Shown here: positions 1-7,471 of the stretch, one piece after another
Layout of the letters: the number at the start of each line of letters is the position of its first letter
How positions within the stretch are numbered: position 1 is the first letter of the stretch
DNA from: Natronospirillum sp965602035
GTDB taxonomy: Bacteria > Pseudomonadota > Gammaproteobacteria > Pseudomonadales > Natronospirillaceae
Direction of reading: 5' to 3'
NCBI GenBank assembly: GCA_965602035.1
Contig: OZ271919.1
Location: forward strand, 1,426,001 to 1,490,000
Length of the DNA: 64,000 bases
The notes under the pieces: model-generated
What the model saw: only the letters and a program-made list of their open reading frames with translations
The model's database searches: none
Told to the model about the DNA's origin: nothing
Translations under genes and position numbers: made by a program

Positions 1-228
1 CAGGACGTCAATATGGGTATAACGGTCGCGCACCTGTTCCGCCCAGTAGCGCACGGCCTCCGGGTCGGTCAGTTCCAGCGGCGACAGATCCGCGCCGGCA
101 TCAGCCAGGGTATCGACCGCTTCGTACCGGGTACGGTAGGTTCCCACTACCCGGTGTCCGGCGCTCAGGAAATGGTGGGCCAACTCGAGGCCCAGGCGGC
201 GTCCTACCCCGGTTATTACAACGATCAT
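1..228 (-). CDS. folM: SDR-family reductase, FolM-like (5' part only)
   Basis: The N-terminal 76 residues of a short-chain dehydrogenase are visible; the rest lies beyond the left window edge. The protein opens with a Rossmann motif (TGVGRRLGLELA at about residues 6-17), followed by RVVGTYRTRYEAVDTL, where FolM proteins carry a similar YRT segment after the second beta strand. FolM reduces dihydromonapterin or dihydrofolate with NADPH in the cytoplasm. The ATG at 226-228 is preceded by GAGGAA at a good distance. The catalytic Tyr-x-x-x-Lys is not in the window, so the FolM assignment over other SDR enzymes rests on the N-terminal resemblance only. Confidence 0.6.
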   Translation of the reverse strand, partial: MIVVITGVGRRLGLELAHHFLSAGHRVVGTYRTRYEAVDTLADAGADLSPLELTDPEAVRYWAEQVRDRYTHIDVL

Positions 229-246
229 GGCGGTTCCTCTTCAAAA

Positions 247-268
247 CGGTACGTACCGAATAATTCGG
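247..268. promoter_or_regulatory. Two overlapping inverted repeats upstream of the folM-like gene
   Basis: A perfect 12-base palindrome CGGTACGTACCG (247-258) overlaps a second inverted repeat, CCGAA-TAA-TTCGG (256-268). They lie about 20-40 bases upstream of the folM-like start. The first has the look of a TetR-family operator, but no regulator gene is adjacent in this window, so the role is inference. Confidence 0.35.
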
Positions 269-319
269 CTCTGATGAGGCGTGTACGAAGAGAATCTACC
301 GGAAGTTCATGGGCCGGAC

Positions 320-354
320 AAAAAAGAACCCGACGCGGCCAGGCCGCGCCGGGT
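320..354 (-). terminator. Rho-independent terminator (minus strand)
   Basis: Read on the minus strand, a GC-rich stem of about 11-12 base pairs (arms 342-354 and 328-340, one mismatch) is followed closely by six T residues (320-325). It stops leftward transcription arriving from beyond 354 and insulates the folM-like gene. Confidence 0.7.
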
Positions 355-445
355 AATCATTGCCCAGCAAATGATCGTCCCTGATCGAAACTGGCGCTGT
401 CCCTGGCGTCAGTGAGTGCACTCAGGATATTGCACAGGTCGTGCC
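320..445 (-). ncRNA. Possible small RNA ending at a strong terminator
   Basis: The 437 bases between the folM-like gene and the secreted-repeat gene hold no convincing protein gene. An AT-rich patch at 455-482 and the strong minus-strand terminator at 320-354 bracket about 100-120 bases that could be a stand-alone transcript. No good -35/-10 pair was found, so the terminator could instead end a long 3' tail of the gene at 666-1109. Confidence 0.2.
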
Positions 446-596
446 AGAACGGAGAAAAATAATTTTACCTGATAAAACAAAAGGTTAGGTGTTTCGCGCC
501 AGCAGACCAATTTTGGAAAGCGCGGGTGCTCGCACCGTGGGTGGGCAGAGAGGCACCACTCAGGTGCAATCGGCATTCGGTCATGCTGGGTTTACA

Positions 597-660
597 TCGC
601 GACGTTCCGTCGCTCCTACGATCCACCGGCACCCGTAAGAGCTGCCGCAAGGCTGCGATA
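597..660. repeat. REP-like pair in inverted orientation
   Basis: Two copies of a short palindromic unit of the type GTAGGAGC-GGC-N-GCCGCGA face each other: 597-619 (reverse orientation, GTCGCTCCTAC end) and 635-660 (forward, GTAAGAGCTGCC...). The arrangement resembles the REP doublets (BIMEs) of enterobacteria and pseudomonads. Other pairs lie at 2534-2586 and 3775-3830. Confidence 0.65.
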
Positions 661-665
661 TCACG

Positions 666-1109
666 TTACCGGCGGGGTTCGAGGTCCAGGTGTTCCTCGT
701 CCGGAATCGCGACCCACCAGTCGTCCAGATGGCCGTGGCCGGTGATATCCCCGGGTTCGCGATCGGTGACACGCGTATACAGCGGCATATTCTTGTAGGC
801 CCACTGCAACTGGCCATCCGGCCGGGTGATTACCGAAAATCCCTGCGGTGGAAACTGACGGTGCCGGGCCGCCGCTTCGTGCGGTGGCCAGCGGTCTGCG
901 CACGTGCCGGTGCAGCTCGACGATTGCGGCTCGTCCCGGAGGTGGATATACAGCGTCATTCCCTCAGGTGTGGCCCAGACCAGGCCGACTCGGGTCTGCT
1001 GCGCGCTGAGCGGGAACTCACGGACATCCTGCTGTGCCAACGCCGGTATGCCGGCCAGCGCAACGGCAGCGACCACCAGCGCCTGTAATAATGCTCGCAT
1101 TTCAACCAT
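666..1109 (-). CDS. Exported 'secreted repeat' family protein (COG4315-like)
   Basis: A 147-residue protein with a cleavable signal peptide (hydrophobic core after MRALL, cleavage about ALAQQ). It carries two copies of the short secreted repeat of unknown function (PF03640/COG4315 type). The first is around WATPEGMTLYIHLRD with a Cys pair in SSCTGTCADRWPP, the second around QWAYKNMPLYTRVTDREPG. The family is periplasmic or lipoprotein-like and of unknown function. Translation may start at 1109 or at the in-frame ATG at 1100; neither has a strong ribosome site and both leave the signal peptide intact. It is divergent from mgtE, with only 58 bases between the starts. Confidence 0.75.
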   Translation of the reverse strand: MVEMRALLQALVVAAVALAGIPALAQQDVREFPLSAQQTRVGLVWATPEGMTLYIHLRDEPQSSSCTGTCADRWPPHEAAARHRQFPPQGFSVITRPDGQLQWAYKNMPLYTRVTDREPGDITGHGHLDDWWVAIPDEEHLDLEPRR

Positions 1110-1167
1110 CGTTTATCCGCGATTTCCTGTTATTCTGACACCGAACGCACGCGCCGGAAAGCCACGG

Positions 1168-2526
1168 ATGACCGACGACATCACCACAACCTTAGCCGAC
1201 GAGCTGATTGCTGCCATCGAAAACAACGATGGTGAGGCCATGGCGCAGCTGGTGCATGACATTCCCGGCCCGGATTTCGCGGAATTCCTGGACGAACAGC
1301 CACTGGAGGTCAGTGAGAAGCTACTGAGCTTTCTGCCATTGGACCAACGGGCACAGGCGTTCGCCTATTTCCGGCCTGCTGCGCAGCAGGAACTGGCGGA
1401 GCGACTGGGGCCGAGCGAGCTTGTTCAACTGATTGCCCGGATGAATGCCGATGAACGGGCGGACCTGTTCAACCTGCTGGACGATCAACGCCGCGCCCGC
1501 ATCATGCGCGACCTCGCGCACAAGGAGCGCGAAGAACTGCGGCTGCTGACCAGCTTTGAAGAGGATACGGCCGGCGCCCTGATGACCAGCGACTATGTCG
1601 CCCTGCCGGCGCGCTCCACGGTGAGCCAGGCATTCGACATCATCCGGGCGACCGCACCCTCGGCGGAAACGGTCTACGACCTGTACTGCGTCGATTACAT
1701 GGGGCGGCTGCTGGGCACGGTGAGCCTGCGCAAGCTGATTCTGTCACGCGGCAGTCAACGCCTTGAACGGATCATGAACACCGACATTATCAGCGCCCAG
1801 GCGACCATGGATGCGGAAGAAGCCGCTCAGCTTGTGGCCCGCTACGACCTGCGGGCGTTGCCGGTGATTGACGGCGGCGCCCGGCTGGTCGGTATTATTA
1901 CCTATGACGATGCCATGGACGTGGCCGAGCAGCAGACGACCGAAGACATACAGCTCGGCGCCTCGGTACAGCCGCTCGACGATGAAGTGGGCAAGGCCCG
2001 ATTGACCGCCCTGTATAAGAGTCGGGTGGTCTGGCTGGTACTCCTGGTGTTCGGCAACCTGTTTTCCGGAGCCGGGCTGACTTATTTCGAAGACGTTCTG
2101 GCGTCTCATGTGGCGCTGGTTTTCTTTCTGCCACTGCTGATCGGCAGTGGTGGCAATGCCGGTGCACAGTCCGCCACGTTGATTGTACGTGGTCTGGCCA
2201 CGAATGATGTTCGTATGCAGGACTGGTTGCGCCTCGCCGGCAGAGAAACCGTGATCGCCGCTGCACTGGGGATCACCATGGCGCTGGCCATTGCGCCCAT
2301 CGGCATCCTGCGCGGCGGCGAGCAGATCGCTTTGGTGGTCGCGCTGGCGATGGTGACGGTGGTGGTGTTTGGCAGTCTGGTGGGTTTGTTGCTGCCGTTT
2401 GTGCTGCGGAAGCTCGACTGGGACCCGGCTACGGCAAGTGGCCCGTTGGTGGCCACACTGATCGACGCCACGGGGGTATTAATCTACTTTGGCATCGCCA
2501 GCCTGGTGTTCAGGCTCTGGGTCTGA
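1168..2526 (+). CDS. mgtE: Magnesium transporter MgtE
   Basis: A 452-residue inner-membrane Mg2+ channel/transporter of typical family length. It has an N-terminal helical MgtE_N domain (about 1-130), a CBS pair (about 135-260, including LPVIDGGARLVGIITYDD) that senses cytosolic Mg2+, and five C-terminal membrane helices. The signatures IGSGGNAGAQSATL and DPATASGPLVATLIDATGV line the ion pathway; the Asp of the latter corresponds to the selectivity residue of MgtE. The frame stays open upstream to 904, but the ATG at 1168 gives the canonical N-terminus MTDDITTTLADEL; the upstream extension overlaps the divergent gene and is not protein-like. No Mg2+ riboswitch fits in the short leader. Confidence 0.93.
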   Translation: MTDDITTTLADELIAAIENNDGEAMAQLVHDIPGPDFAEFLDEQPLEVSEKLLSFLPLDQRAQAFAYFRPAAQQELAERLGPSELVQLIARMNADERADLFNLLDDQRRARIMRDLAHKEREELRLLTSFEEDTAGALMTSDYVALPARSTVSQAFDIIRATAPSAETVYDLYCVDYMGRLLGTVSLRKLILSRGSQRLERIMNTDIISAQATMDAEEAAQLVARYDLRALPVIDGGARLVGIITYDDAMDVAEQQTTEDIQLGASVQPLDDEVGKARLTALYKSRVVWLVLLVFGNLFSGAGLTYFEDVLASHVALVFFLPLLIGSGGNAGAQSATLIVRGLATNDVRMQDWLRLAGRETVIAAALGITMALAIAPIGILRGGEQIALVVALAMVTVVVFGSLVGLLLPFVLRKLDWDPATASGPLVATLIDATGVLIYFGIASLVFRLWV

Positions 2527-2533
2527 ACCGTCG

Positions 2534-2586
2534 AATCGCAGCCTTCGGCAGCTCCTATCTGTAGGAGCGGCGGAACGCCGCGATTG
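2534..2586. repeat. REP-like pair between mgtE and hemH
   Basis: Two inverted copies of the GTAGGAGC-type palindromic unit: 2534-2558 (reverse) and 2561-2586 (forward), separated by two bases. They lie just after the mgtE stop and before the hemH ribosome site, a usual position for REP doublets. Confidence 0.7.
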
Positions 2587-2621
2587 TTGCGGCCTTTGGT
2601 CATTCCTGCACAGGAGAACCT

Positions 2622-3716
2622 ATGTACAACGGCGTGAAGAATTACAGCCACGATATGCCGGACCGCACCGGCATACTGATAACCAACCTTGGCACTCCGG
2701 ATGCACCGGATACGCCCTCGCTGCGTCGCTATCTCAAAGAATTCCTGTGGGACCCACGGGTGGTGGAGGTCCCCCGGCCGATCTGGTGGTTCATACTGAA
2801 CGGTATCATTCTGAACATCCGGCCCAGGCGCTCGGCGGAGGCCTACCGGAAGGTCTGGACCGACCGGGGCTCTCCCCTGCTCTGGCACACCGAAGACCAG
2901 GCCGACGCACTGCGCGAGCGGCTAAGAGCCCGCTACGGCGACGACATCGTCATTGCCCACGCCATGCGCTATGGCAACCCGTCCATTGCCAGCGCGCTGC
3001 AGTCGCTCGAGGATCAGGGTGTACGCAAGCTGCTGATTCTGCCGCTCTATCCTCAGTACAGTGGCGCCACAACCGCCTCGACCTTTGACGCCGTTGCCCA
3101 TGATTTCACGCAGCGCCGATGGCTGCCGGAAATACGGATGATCAATCACTACCACGACTTCGGCCCGTACATTGACGCACTGGCTCAGCAGGTGCGCGCG
3201 TTCCAGACAGACCATGGCGTGCCGGAAAAGCTGATTCTGTCGTACCACGGGGTTCCGAAGAAATACCTGCTCCGTGGCGACCCCTACCACTGCGAATGCT
3301 ATAAGACCTCGCGCCTGCTGGCAGAGAAACTGGGCCTGAGCAAAGATCAGTATATGACGACGTTTCAGTCCCGCTTCGGGCGAGAAGAATGGCTGAAGCC
3401 CTACACCGACCATACCCTGCAGGCCCTGGGCCGCGATGGCGTGAACTCGGTACAGGTGATGTGCCCCGGTTTTTCGGCCGACTGTCTGGAAACCATTGAA
3501 GAGATCGGCATGGAAAACCGGGATTACTTTCTGGAAGCCGGCGGAACGTCCTATGAGTATATTCCGGCGTTGAACGCCGCCGAATCACACATCGACGCGC
3601 TGGAGCAGCTGGTGAACCGGCACCTGCAGGGATGGGAGCCGCTGGCACAGCACGATAAATCGGAAACCGTGGCGCAGGCCGAGGCGCTTAAAACACGCGC
3701 CCAAGACGCCGTGTAA
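2622..3716 (+). CDS. hemH: Ferrochelatase
   Basis: This 364-residue enzyme inserts Fe2+ into protoporphyrin IX, the last step of protoheme synthesis. Family marks include GILITNLGTPDAPDTPSLRRYL near the N-terminus, the metal-binding histidine in LSYHGVPKKY (about H209), the FQSRFGREEWLKPYT segment, and CPGFSADCLETIEEI with the catalytic glutamate (about E290). It is slightly longer than the E. coli enzyme because of extra N- and C-terminal residues. The ATG at 2622 has an AGGAGA site. The stop codon falls inside the first unit of a 15-base tandem triplication (3705-3749). Confidence 0.96.
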   Translation: MYNGVKNYSHDMPDRTGILITNLGTPDAPDTPSLRRYLKEFLWDPRVVEVPRPIWWFILNGIILNIRPRRSAEAYRKVWTDRGSPLLWHTEDQADALRERLRARYGDDIVIAHAMRYGNPSIASALQSLEDQGVRKLLILPLYPQYSGATTASTFDAVAHDFTQRRWLPEIRMINHYHDFGPYIDALAQQVRAFQTDHGVPEKLILSYHGVPKKYLLRGDPYHCECYKTSRLLAEKLGLSKDQYMTTFQSRFGREEWLKPYTDHTLQALGRDGVNSVQVMCPGFSADCLETIEEIGMENRDYFLEAGGTSYEYIPALNAAESHIDALEQLVNRHLQGWEPLAQHDKSETVAQAEALKTRAQDAV

Positions 3717-3749
3717 CGGGACGCCGTGTAACGGGACGCCGTGTAACAG
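3705..3749 (+). repeat. 15-base tandem repeat, three units, over the hemH stop
   Basis: The unit GACGCCGTGTAACGG occurs at 3705-3719, 3720-3734 and 3735-3749 (last unit one base different). The hemH stop codon TAA is in the first unit, so the duplications extend the 3' tail and repeat the stop without altering the protein. Confidence 0.9.
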
Positions 3750-3774
3750 GACACTCCTACAGAATGAGGTACCC

Positions 3775-3830
3775 GTAGGAGCGGCTGAATGCCGCGATAG
3801 AGCTTGTCGCGCCCTGCGGACGCTCCTACA
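3775..3830. repeat. REP-like pair between hemH and the SemiSWEET gene
   Basis: A forward unit (3775-3799, GTAGGAGCGGCTGAATGCCG core) and a reverse unit (3806-3830) form an inverted doublet like those at 597-660 and 2534-2586. Confidence 0.7.
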
Positions 3831-3871
3831 ATTGCCGCTCCAAAACAACCACCGAAAGGACAGGTCACTGA

Positions 3872-4156
3872 ATGATCACCGCCATTGGGCTCGCCGCCGC
3901 GTTTCTGACCACCCTGGCGTTCGTTCCCCAAGTGTTCCATATTCTGAGGACAAAACGAACGGAAGGTATTTCGCTGTCCATGTACTCGGCGTTTACCACC
4001 GGCGTTTTCTGCTGGCTGCTGTACGGTATTCTGACCGGTGATCTACCGTTGCTGCTCGCCAATGGCGTCACCTTTGCCCTGGCGATGTGGGTGCTCATCC
4101 TGACGGCAGTGTCGCGGCGTCGGCAATCGCGGCCTTCGGATGCTCTTGCCAGATAG
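3872..4156 (+). CDS. SemiSWEET family sugar transporter
   Basis: A 94-residue protein with three predicted membrane helices and one PQ-loop/MtN3 unit, as in bacterial SemiSWEETs, which dimerise to form a passive sugar pathway. The PQ motif is at residues 19-20 (LAFVPQVFHILRTKRTEGIS). The third helix holds the family's conserved asparagine context (LLLANGVTFALAMW). The C-terminal tail is basic. The substrate cannot be read from sequence; proximity to a LacI-regulated sugar locus is suggestive only, since the next gene is convergent. Confidence 0.85.
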   Translation: MITAIGLAAAFLTTLAFVPQVFHILRTKRTEGISLSMYSAFTTGVFCWLLYGILTGDLPLLLANGVTFALAMWVLILTAVSRRRQSRPSDALAR

Positions 4157-4177
4157 CCACTGCGCGTAAGAGCCGGT

Positions 4178-4275
4178 AGCCGACATATCCGGCCGGGGAG
4201 TCGTCGAAAACAGGACGTTTTCGTCGCAGGGCTACAGGGACGTATTTACGCCCGGTCACCGGCGGATTGTCGGCT
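4178..4275 (+). repeat. Dispersed structured element, copy 1
   Basis: Left arm 4178-4199 (AGCCGACATATCCGG...), conserved core 4200-4255, right arm 4256-4275 (ends ATTGTCGGCT). The arms are imperfectly complementary over about 20 bases. The core contains a hairpin CGAAAAC-AGGAC-GTTTTCG, the direct repeat CAGGG-CTA-CAGGG and a small CGTA-TT-TACG hairpin. It sits between the convergent ends of the SemiSWEET and lacI-type genes. Copies 2-4 are at 9957, 16609 and 43057. Confidence 0.8.
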
Positions 4276-4301
4276 GACGGGACGCCACTCCCCGTAAACT
4301 C

Positions 4302-5318
4302 CTACAACGAATCGCGGATCACCAGCGGGCACTCCAGCTTGAAGGCTTTCTGCTGGTCGTCGGCGGGCGACGACAACAGATATTCCACGGCCCACTGCCC
4401 CATTTCCCGATGCGGCAACAGCACGGTGGAGAGCGCCGGGTTCAGATGCTGAGCGATTTCCTGATCGTCGTAACCCATCACCGCGACATCGTCCGGAATT
4501 CGCAGACCCTGTTCCTTAAGGGCTTCATAACAACCGACCGCCGTCAGGTCGTTGGCACAGAAAATGGCTTCCGGCACGCCGGTTTCCTGAATCAGAGCCT
4601 TGGTCTGTTCATACCCGCCACTGGGCAGGAAGTTGCCCTCACGCACCATGCCGCTTTCAATCGCCAGCCCATGGGTGGCCATGGCGTTACGAAAGCCGGT
4701 GAGGCGATCACGGGCGGCTTCCATCCACATCTCGCCATCAATAAAGGCAATGCGCCGGTAGCCGCGCTCGATTAACGCCTGAGTTGCCGCAAAAGCGCCC
4801 AGCACCTCGGACGGCACCACCGACGGATAGGTTGCCGGTTCAGCGTGGCAGTTCACAAGCACCGCCGAAAACCCGTCGAGCGACGGGGGTGGCGTTACGA
4901 CGCGGGTCAGGATCGAACAATAGATTATCTTCTGAATGCCCTGACTGCGCCATTTTTCCAATACCACCCGCTCGTAGTCAGCATCTTCACCGGTCATGGC
5001 GACTTCCAGCAACTGGCCATAGCGCCAGGCGGCTTCCTGCGCGCCCTCGACGGTAATGGCTGCAAACGGGCTGGTGGCGATTTCATCGACCATGAAGCCG
5101 ATGATCGGGTGTGTCGACGGCGGGCCTGACATACCCTGCGGCCGCCGTTTGTAGCCGAGCTCACTGACGGCGTTGAGCACGCGCTGACGCGTCTCGGCCC
5201 CGATCGACACCTCACTGACGTTATTGAGCACAAACGACACCGTGGACTGGGACACGCCAGCGTGTCTGGCAACATCCTGCATGGTGACGCGGGCGGGCCT
5301 GGCCGGGTTTCGGGGCAT
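4302..5318 (-). CDS. LacI-family transcriptional repressor
   Basis: A 338-residue regulator with an N-terminal helix-turn-helix (about residues 11-35, VTMQDVARHAGVSQSTVSFVLN), a hinge helix, and a periplasmic-binding-protein-like ligand domain (including AFIDGEMWMEAARDRLTGF and AIFCANDLTAVGCYEAL). It is divergent from a sugar ABC operon and most likely represses it through the palindrome at 5377-5392. ATG 5318 is preceded by AGGAAA. The effector is probably the sugar handled by the adjacent permeases and glycosidase; its identity is unknown. Confidence 0.9.
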   Translation of the reverse strand: MPRNPARPARVTMQDVARHAGVSQSTVSFVLNNVSEVSIGAETRQRVLNAVSELGYKRRPQGMSGPPSTHPIIGFMVDEIATSPFAAITVEGAQEAAWRYGQLLEVAMTGEDADYERVVLEKWRSQGIQKIIYCSILTRVVTPPPSLDGFSAVLVNCHAEPATYPSVVPSEVLGAFAATQALIERGYRRIAFIDGEMWMEAARDRLTGFRNAMATHGLAIESGMVREGNFLPSGGYEQTKALIQETGVPEAIFCANDLTAVGCYEALKEQGLRIPDDVAVMGYDDQEIAQHLNPALSTVLLPHREMGQWAVEYLLSSPADDQQKAFKLECPLVIRDSL

Positions 5319-5358
5319 AGCGCGGTTTCCTGAAATTTGAAAAAAGTCTAACGGGTGA

Positions 5359-5404
5359 TTGACACCAACTCAATCGTTAGTAATATTACTAATTATATTA
5401 GTAA
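5359..5404 (+). promoter_or_regulatory. Sugar-operon promoter with LacI-type operator
   Basis: A consensus -35 TTGACA (5359-5364) is followed after 16 bases by TAATAT (5381-5386). A perfect 16-base palindrome TTAGTAATATTACTAA (5377-5392) covers this -10 box, and a third half-site TTAGTAA lies at 5398-5404. The layout suits steric repression by the divergent LacI-family protein. Confidence 0.65.
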
Positions 5405-5445
5405 AAGAATTACCGACATAATAATCACAATGGAATCGGACTGGT

Positions 5446-6552
5446 ATGACACAACAGAAATTTTCATTGCTCAATCATGACGCCCTGCGTCGCAACGCGG
5501 TTGCCTGGGTGTTCCTGCTGCCTTTCGTAATAACGTACGTGCTGTTTCTGATCTACCCGTTCGCCCGCGGTGTCTGGATCAGCCTGCACGACTGGAATCT
5601 GCTCGCCGTTACGTTTAATCCGGATGCCAAACAGTTCATCGGCCTGGACAACTACCGCCGCATGTTCTGGGGCGAGGGTATTACCTGGTCGCTCTGGGCG
5701 CGTCCTGTGCTGCAGGGACTGTGCGTTGCCGGTGCGGCCTGGTGCGCCTGGCGCTATCGCCAGGGGAAGATGGCCTGGTCGACACTCTGGCAGTGCCTGA
5801 TCGGCCTGCTGCTGGCACTGATCTTCTTCGGCTGGGCACCGGGACCCGACGGACGCTGGTACGACCGCCGGTTCTGGCCGGTCGTCGGCAATACGGTGGT
5901 GTTTGTGGCATTGGTGGTGCCGGCCGTGACCGCTGTTTCGCTGCTGCTGGCAGCCGCCCTGAACCGGGAAACCCGGGCGGCGGCGACCTTGCGCACGATC
6001 TTCTTTCTGTCACAGATTCTGTCGGTCACGGTGGTGACCCTGATCTGGCAGATCATGTTTTCCCCACGCCAGGGGTTACTGGCGAACGCGATTGTCGGGC
6101 TGGGCGGTACGCCCATTTCCTGGCTGACCGAGTCAGGGTTTGCCATGGCGGCCATTGTGATTGCCACGGTGTGGTGGTCCATTGGTATCGCCATGGTGCT
6201 TTTTCTCGCCGGCCTGCAGGACATACCGCATGAAATGCAGGAAGCCGCGAAACTGGACCGTGCCAACCCGGCTCAGGCGTTCTGGTACATCATCATTCCC
6301 AACCTGCGCCGCACCATCACCCTGGTGGTTATTCTCCAGATCATTCTGCATTTCCAGGTGTTCGGGCAATCCCAATTGATGACCCAGGGCGGGCCCAGCG
6401 ATCAGACGCAGACCCTGGTGCGCTACATCTACCAGACAGCCTTCCGCGACAGCGAACTGGGCATGGCATCGGCCATGGCGGTATTCCTGTTCGTGGTCAT
6501 GGCGGGTTTCTCGATCGTTCAGTTCATGGTCAGCCGGGGAGATGAGCAATGA
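5446..6552 (+). CDS. Sugar ABC transporter permease (MalF/UgpA type)
   Basis: A 368-residue inner-membrane permease. Its EAA loop (EAAKLDRANPAQAFWYIIIP, about residues 266-286) docks the ATPase. The start of the family fold is normal (WVFLLPFVITYVLFLIYPF; FIGLDNYRRMFWG). About 55 extra residues (roughly 85-140) with two hydrophobic stretches then interrupt the usual run into FWPVVGNTVVF, adding about one pair of membrane spans to the usual six. It is the first gene after the operator-promoter, and its stop overlaps the next start (ATGA). No ATPase gene follows in the operon. Confidence 0.9.
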   Translation: MTQQKFSLLNHDALRRNAVAWVFLLPFVITYVLFLIYPFARGVWISLHDWNLLAVTFNPDAKQFIGLDNYRRMFWGEGITWSLWARPVLQGLCVAGAAWCAWRYRQGKMAWSTLWQCLIGLLLALIFFGWAPGPDGRWYDRRFWPVVGNTVVFVALVVPAVTAVSLLLAAALNRETRAAATLRTIFFLSQILSVTVVTLIWQIMFSPRQGLLANAIVGLGGTPISWLTESGFAMAAIVIATVWWSIGIAMVLFLAGLQDIPHEMQEAAKLDRANPAQAFWYIIIPNLRRTITLVVILQIILHFQVFGQSQLMTQGGPSDQTQTLVRYIYQTAFRDSELGMASAMAVFLFVVMAGFSIVQFMVSRGDEQ

Positions 6553-7394
6553 ATCAGTCTGCACAGAAAAAACAGTTCTGGCTCTATACCATGCTGGCCA
6601 TTCCGGCCTTCCTGTGGCTGCTGCCGACACTGTGGATGGTCTCGCTGTCGTTCCAGCCGAACGACCTGCTGGCCCGCACGACGTCGAATACGCTGCTCGG
6701 CCTCGTGCCCTGGCCGTTCACGCTGAGCAACTACGTGAATCTGCTGTCGTTTGGCCAGGTTCACCTCTGGTTCTTCAACAGCCTGGTGGTGGCATTTGGC
6801 ATGACGCTGGGCGTGCTGGTGCTGTCGACCACCTGTGGGTTTGCCTTCGCCCGGCTGCAGTTCGCCGGCAAGCGACTGGTCATGGTGATCATCCTGCTCG
6901 GGCTCATGGTGCCGGAACAGGCCGTGTTTATTCCGCTCTACACCCAATTCTCGGAACTCGGCTGGCACAACTCACACCACAGTCTGATTATTCCCCGGCT
7001 CGCGGTGCCCATCGGCGTGTTCATCATGACCCAGTTCTTCCGGGGTATCTCCCGTGATGTGGAAGAAGCCGCGCGGATCGACGGTGCCAATACCTTTCAG
7101 ATTTTCTGGCATGTCATGCTGCCGCTGGCGCGTCCGGCCATGATGACCGTGTCCATACTCACGTTCCTTTATGCCTGGAACGATTACCTGTGGCCGCTGG
7201 TGTCCGCACAGCGGCCCGAACACTTCACCATCACACTCGGCCTGGCCAGTCTGCAGAGCAACTTTGCGCAGTCCGAGGGCCTCGGCAGTGTGATGGCCTC
7301 AGGGGTGATTGCCAGCCTGCCGGTGGTGCTGTTGTTCCTGATTTTCCAGCGCTACGTGGTGCGGGCTGTCGCCGTCGGCGGCAGCAAAGGCTGA
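6549..7394 (+). CDS. Sugar ABC transporter permease (MalG/UgpE type)
   Basis: A 281-residue inner-membrane permease with six predicted helices and the EAA motif VEEAARIDGANTFQIFWHVMLP. It forms the heterodimeric channel with the upstream permease, with which it shares a four-base ATGA overlap. Length and motifs are those of the carbohydrate uptake family CUT1. A strong hairpin (7417-7435) separates it from the binding-protein gene. Confidence 0.92.
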   Translation: MNQSAQKKQFWLYTMLAIPAFLWLLPTLWMVSLSFQPNDLLARTTSNTLLGLVPWPFTLSNYVNLLSFGQVHLWFFNSLVVAFGMTLGVLVLSTTCGFAFARLQFAGKRLVMVIILLGLMVPEQAVFIPLYTQFSELGWHNSHHSLIIPRLAVPIGVFIMTQFFRGISRDVEEAARIDGANTFQIFWHVMLPLARPAMMTVSILTFLYAWNDYLWPLVSAQRPEHFTITLGLASLQSNFAQSEGLGSVMASGVIASLPVVLLFLIFQRYVVRAVAVGGSKG

Positions 7395-7416
7395 TGTTGA
7401 CCCCGATTTTCCAGAA

Positions 7417-7435
7417 CCGGGGCCACCGGCCCCGG
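7417..7435 (+). other. Intercistronic hairpin
   Basis: Perfect 8-base-pair stem (CCGGGGCC / GGCCCCGG) with a three-base loop, without a T tract. Such hairpins next to binding-protein genes often protect transcript ends and change stoichiometry; that role is inference here. Confidence 0.6.
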
Positions 7436-7471
7436 GCTCACATGCAATGACAATGACAAAAAGGTGATCCT

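Noticed and set aside
13..384. 123-residue plus-strand frame at the left edge
   Set aside because: Antisense to the folM-like gene and across its terminator; no ribosome site or motif.
465..650. 61-residue minus-strand frame
   Set aside because: It runs through the REP-like pair and has no recognisable composition or ribosome site.
904..1167. 88-codon N-terminal extension of mgtE
   Set aside because: The extension overlaps the divergent secreted-repeat gene and is composition-atypical; ATG 1168 gives the normal family N-terminus.
1110..1167. Mg2+ riboswitch (M-box or mgtA leader) before mgtE
   Set aside because: Only 58 bases separate the divergent starts, far too short, and no conserved motif is seen.
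4178..4275. Insertion sequence or CRISPR at the dispersed element
   Set aside because: No transposase frame, no target duplication of usual form and no regular repeat-spacer pattern; it is a single short structured unit per site.
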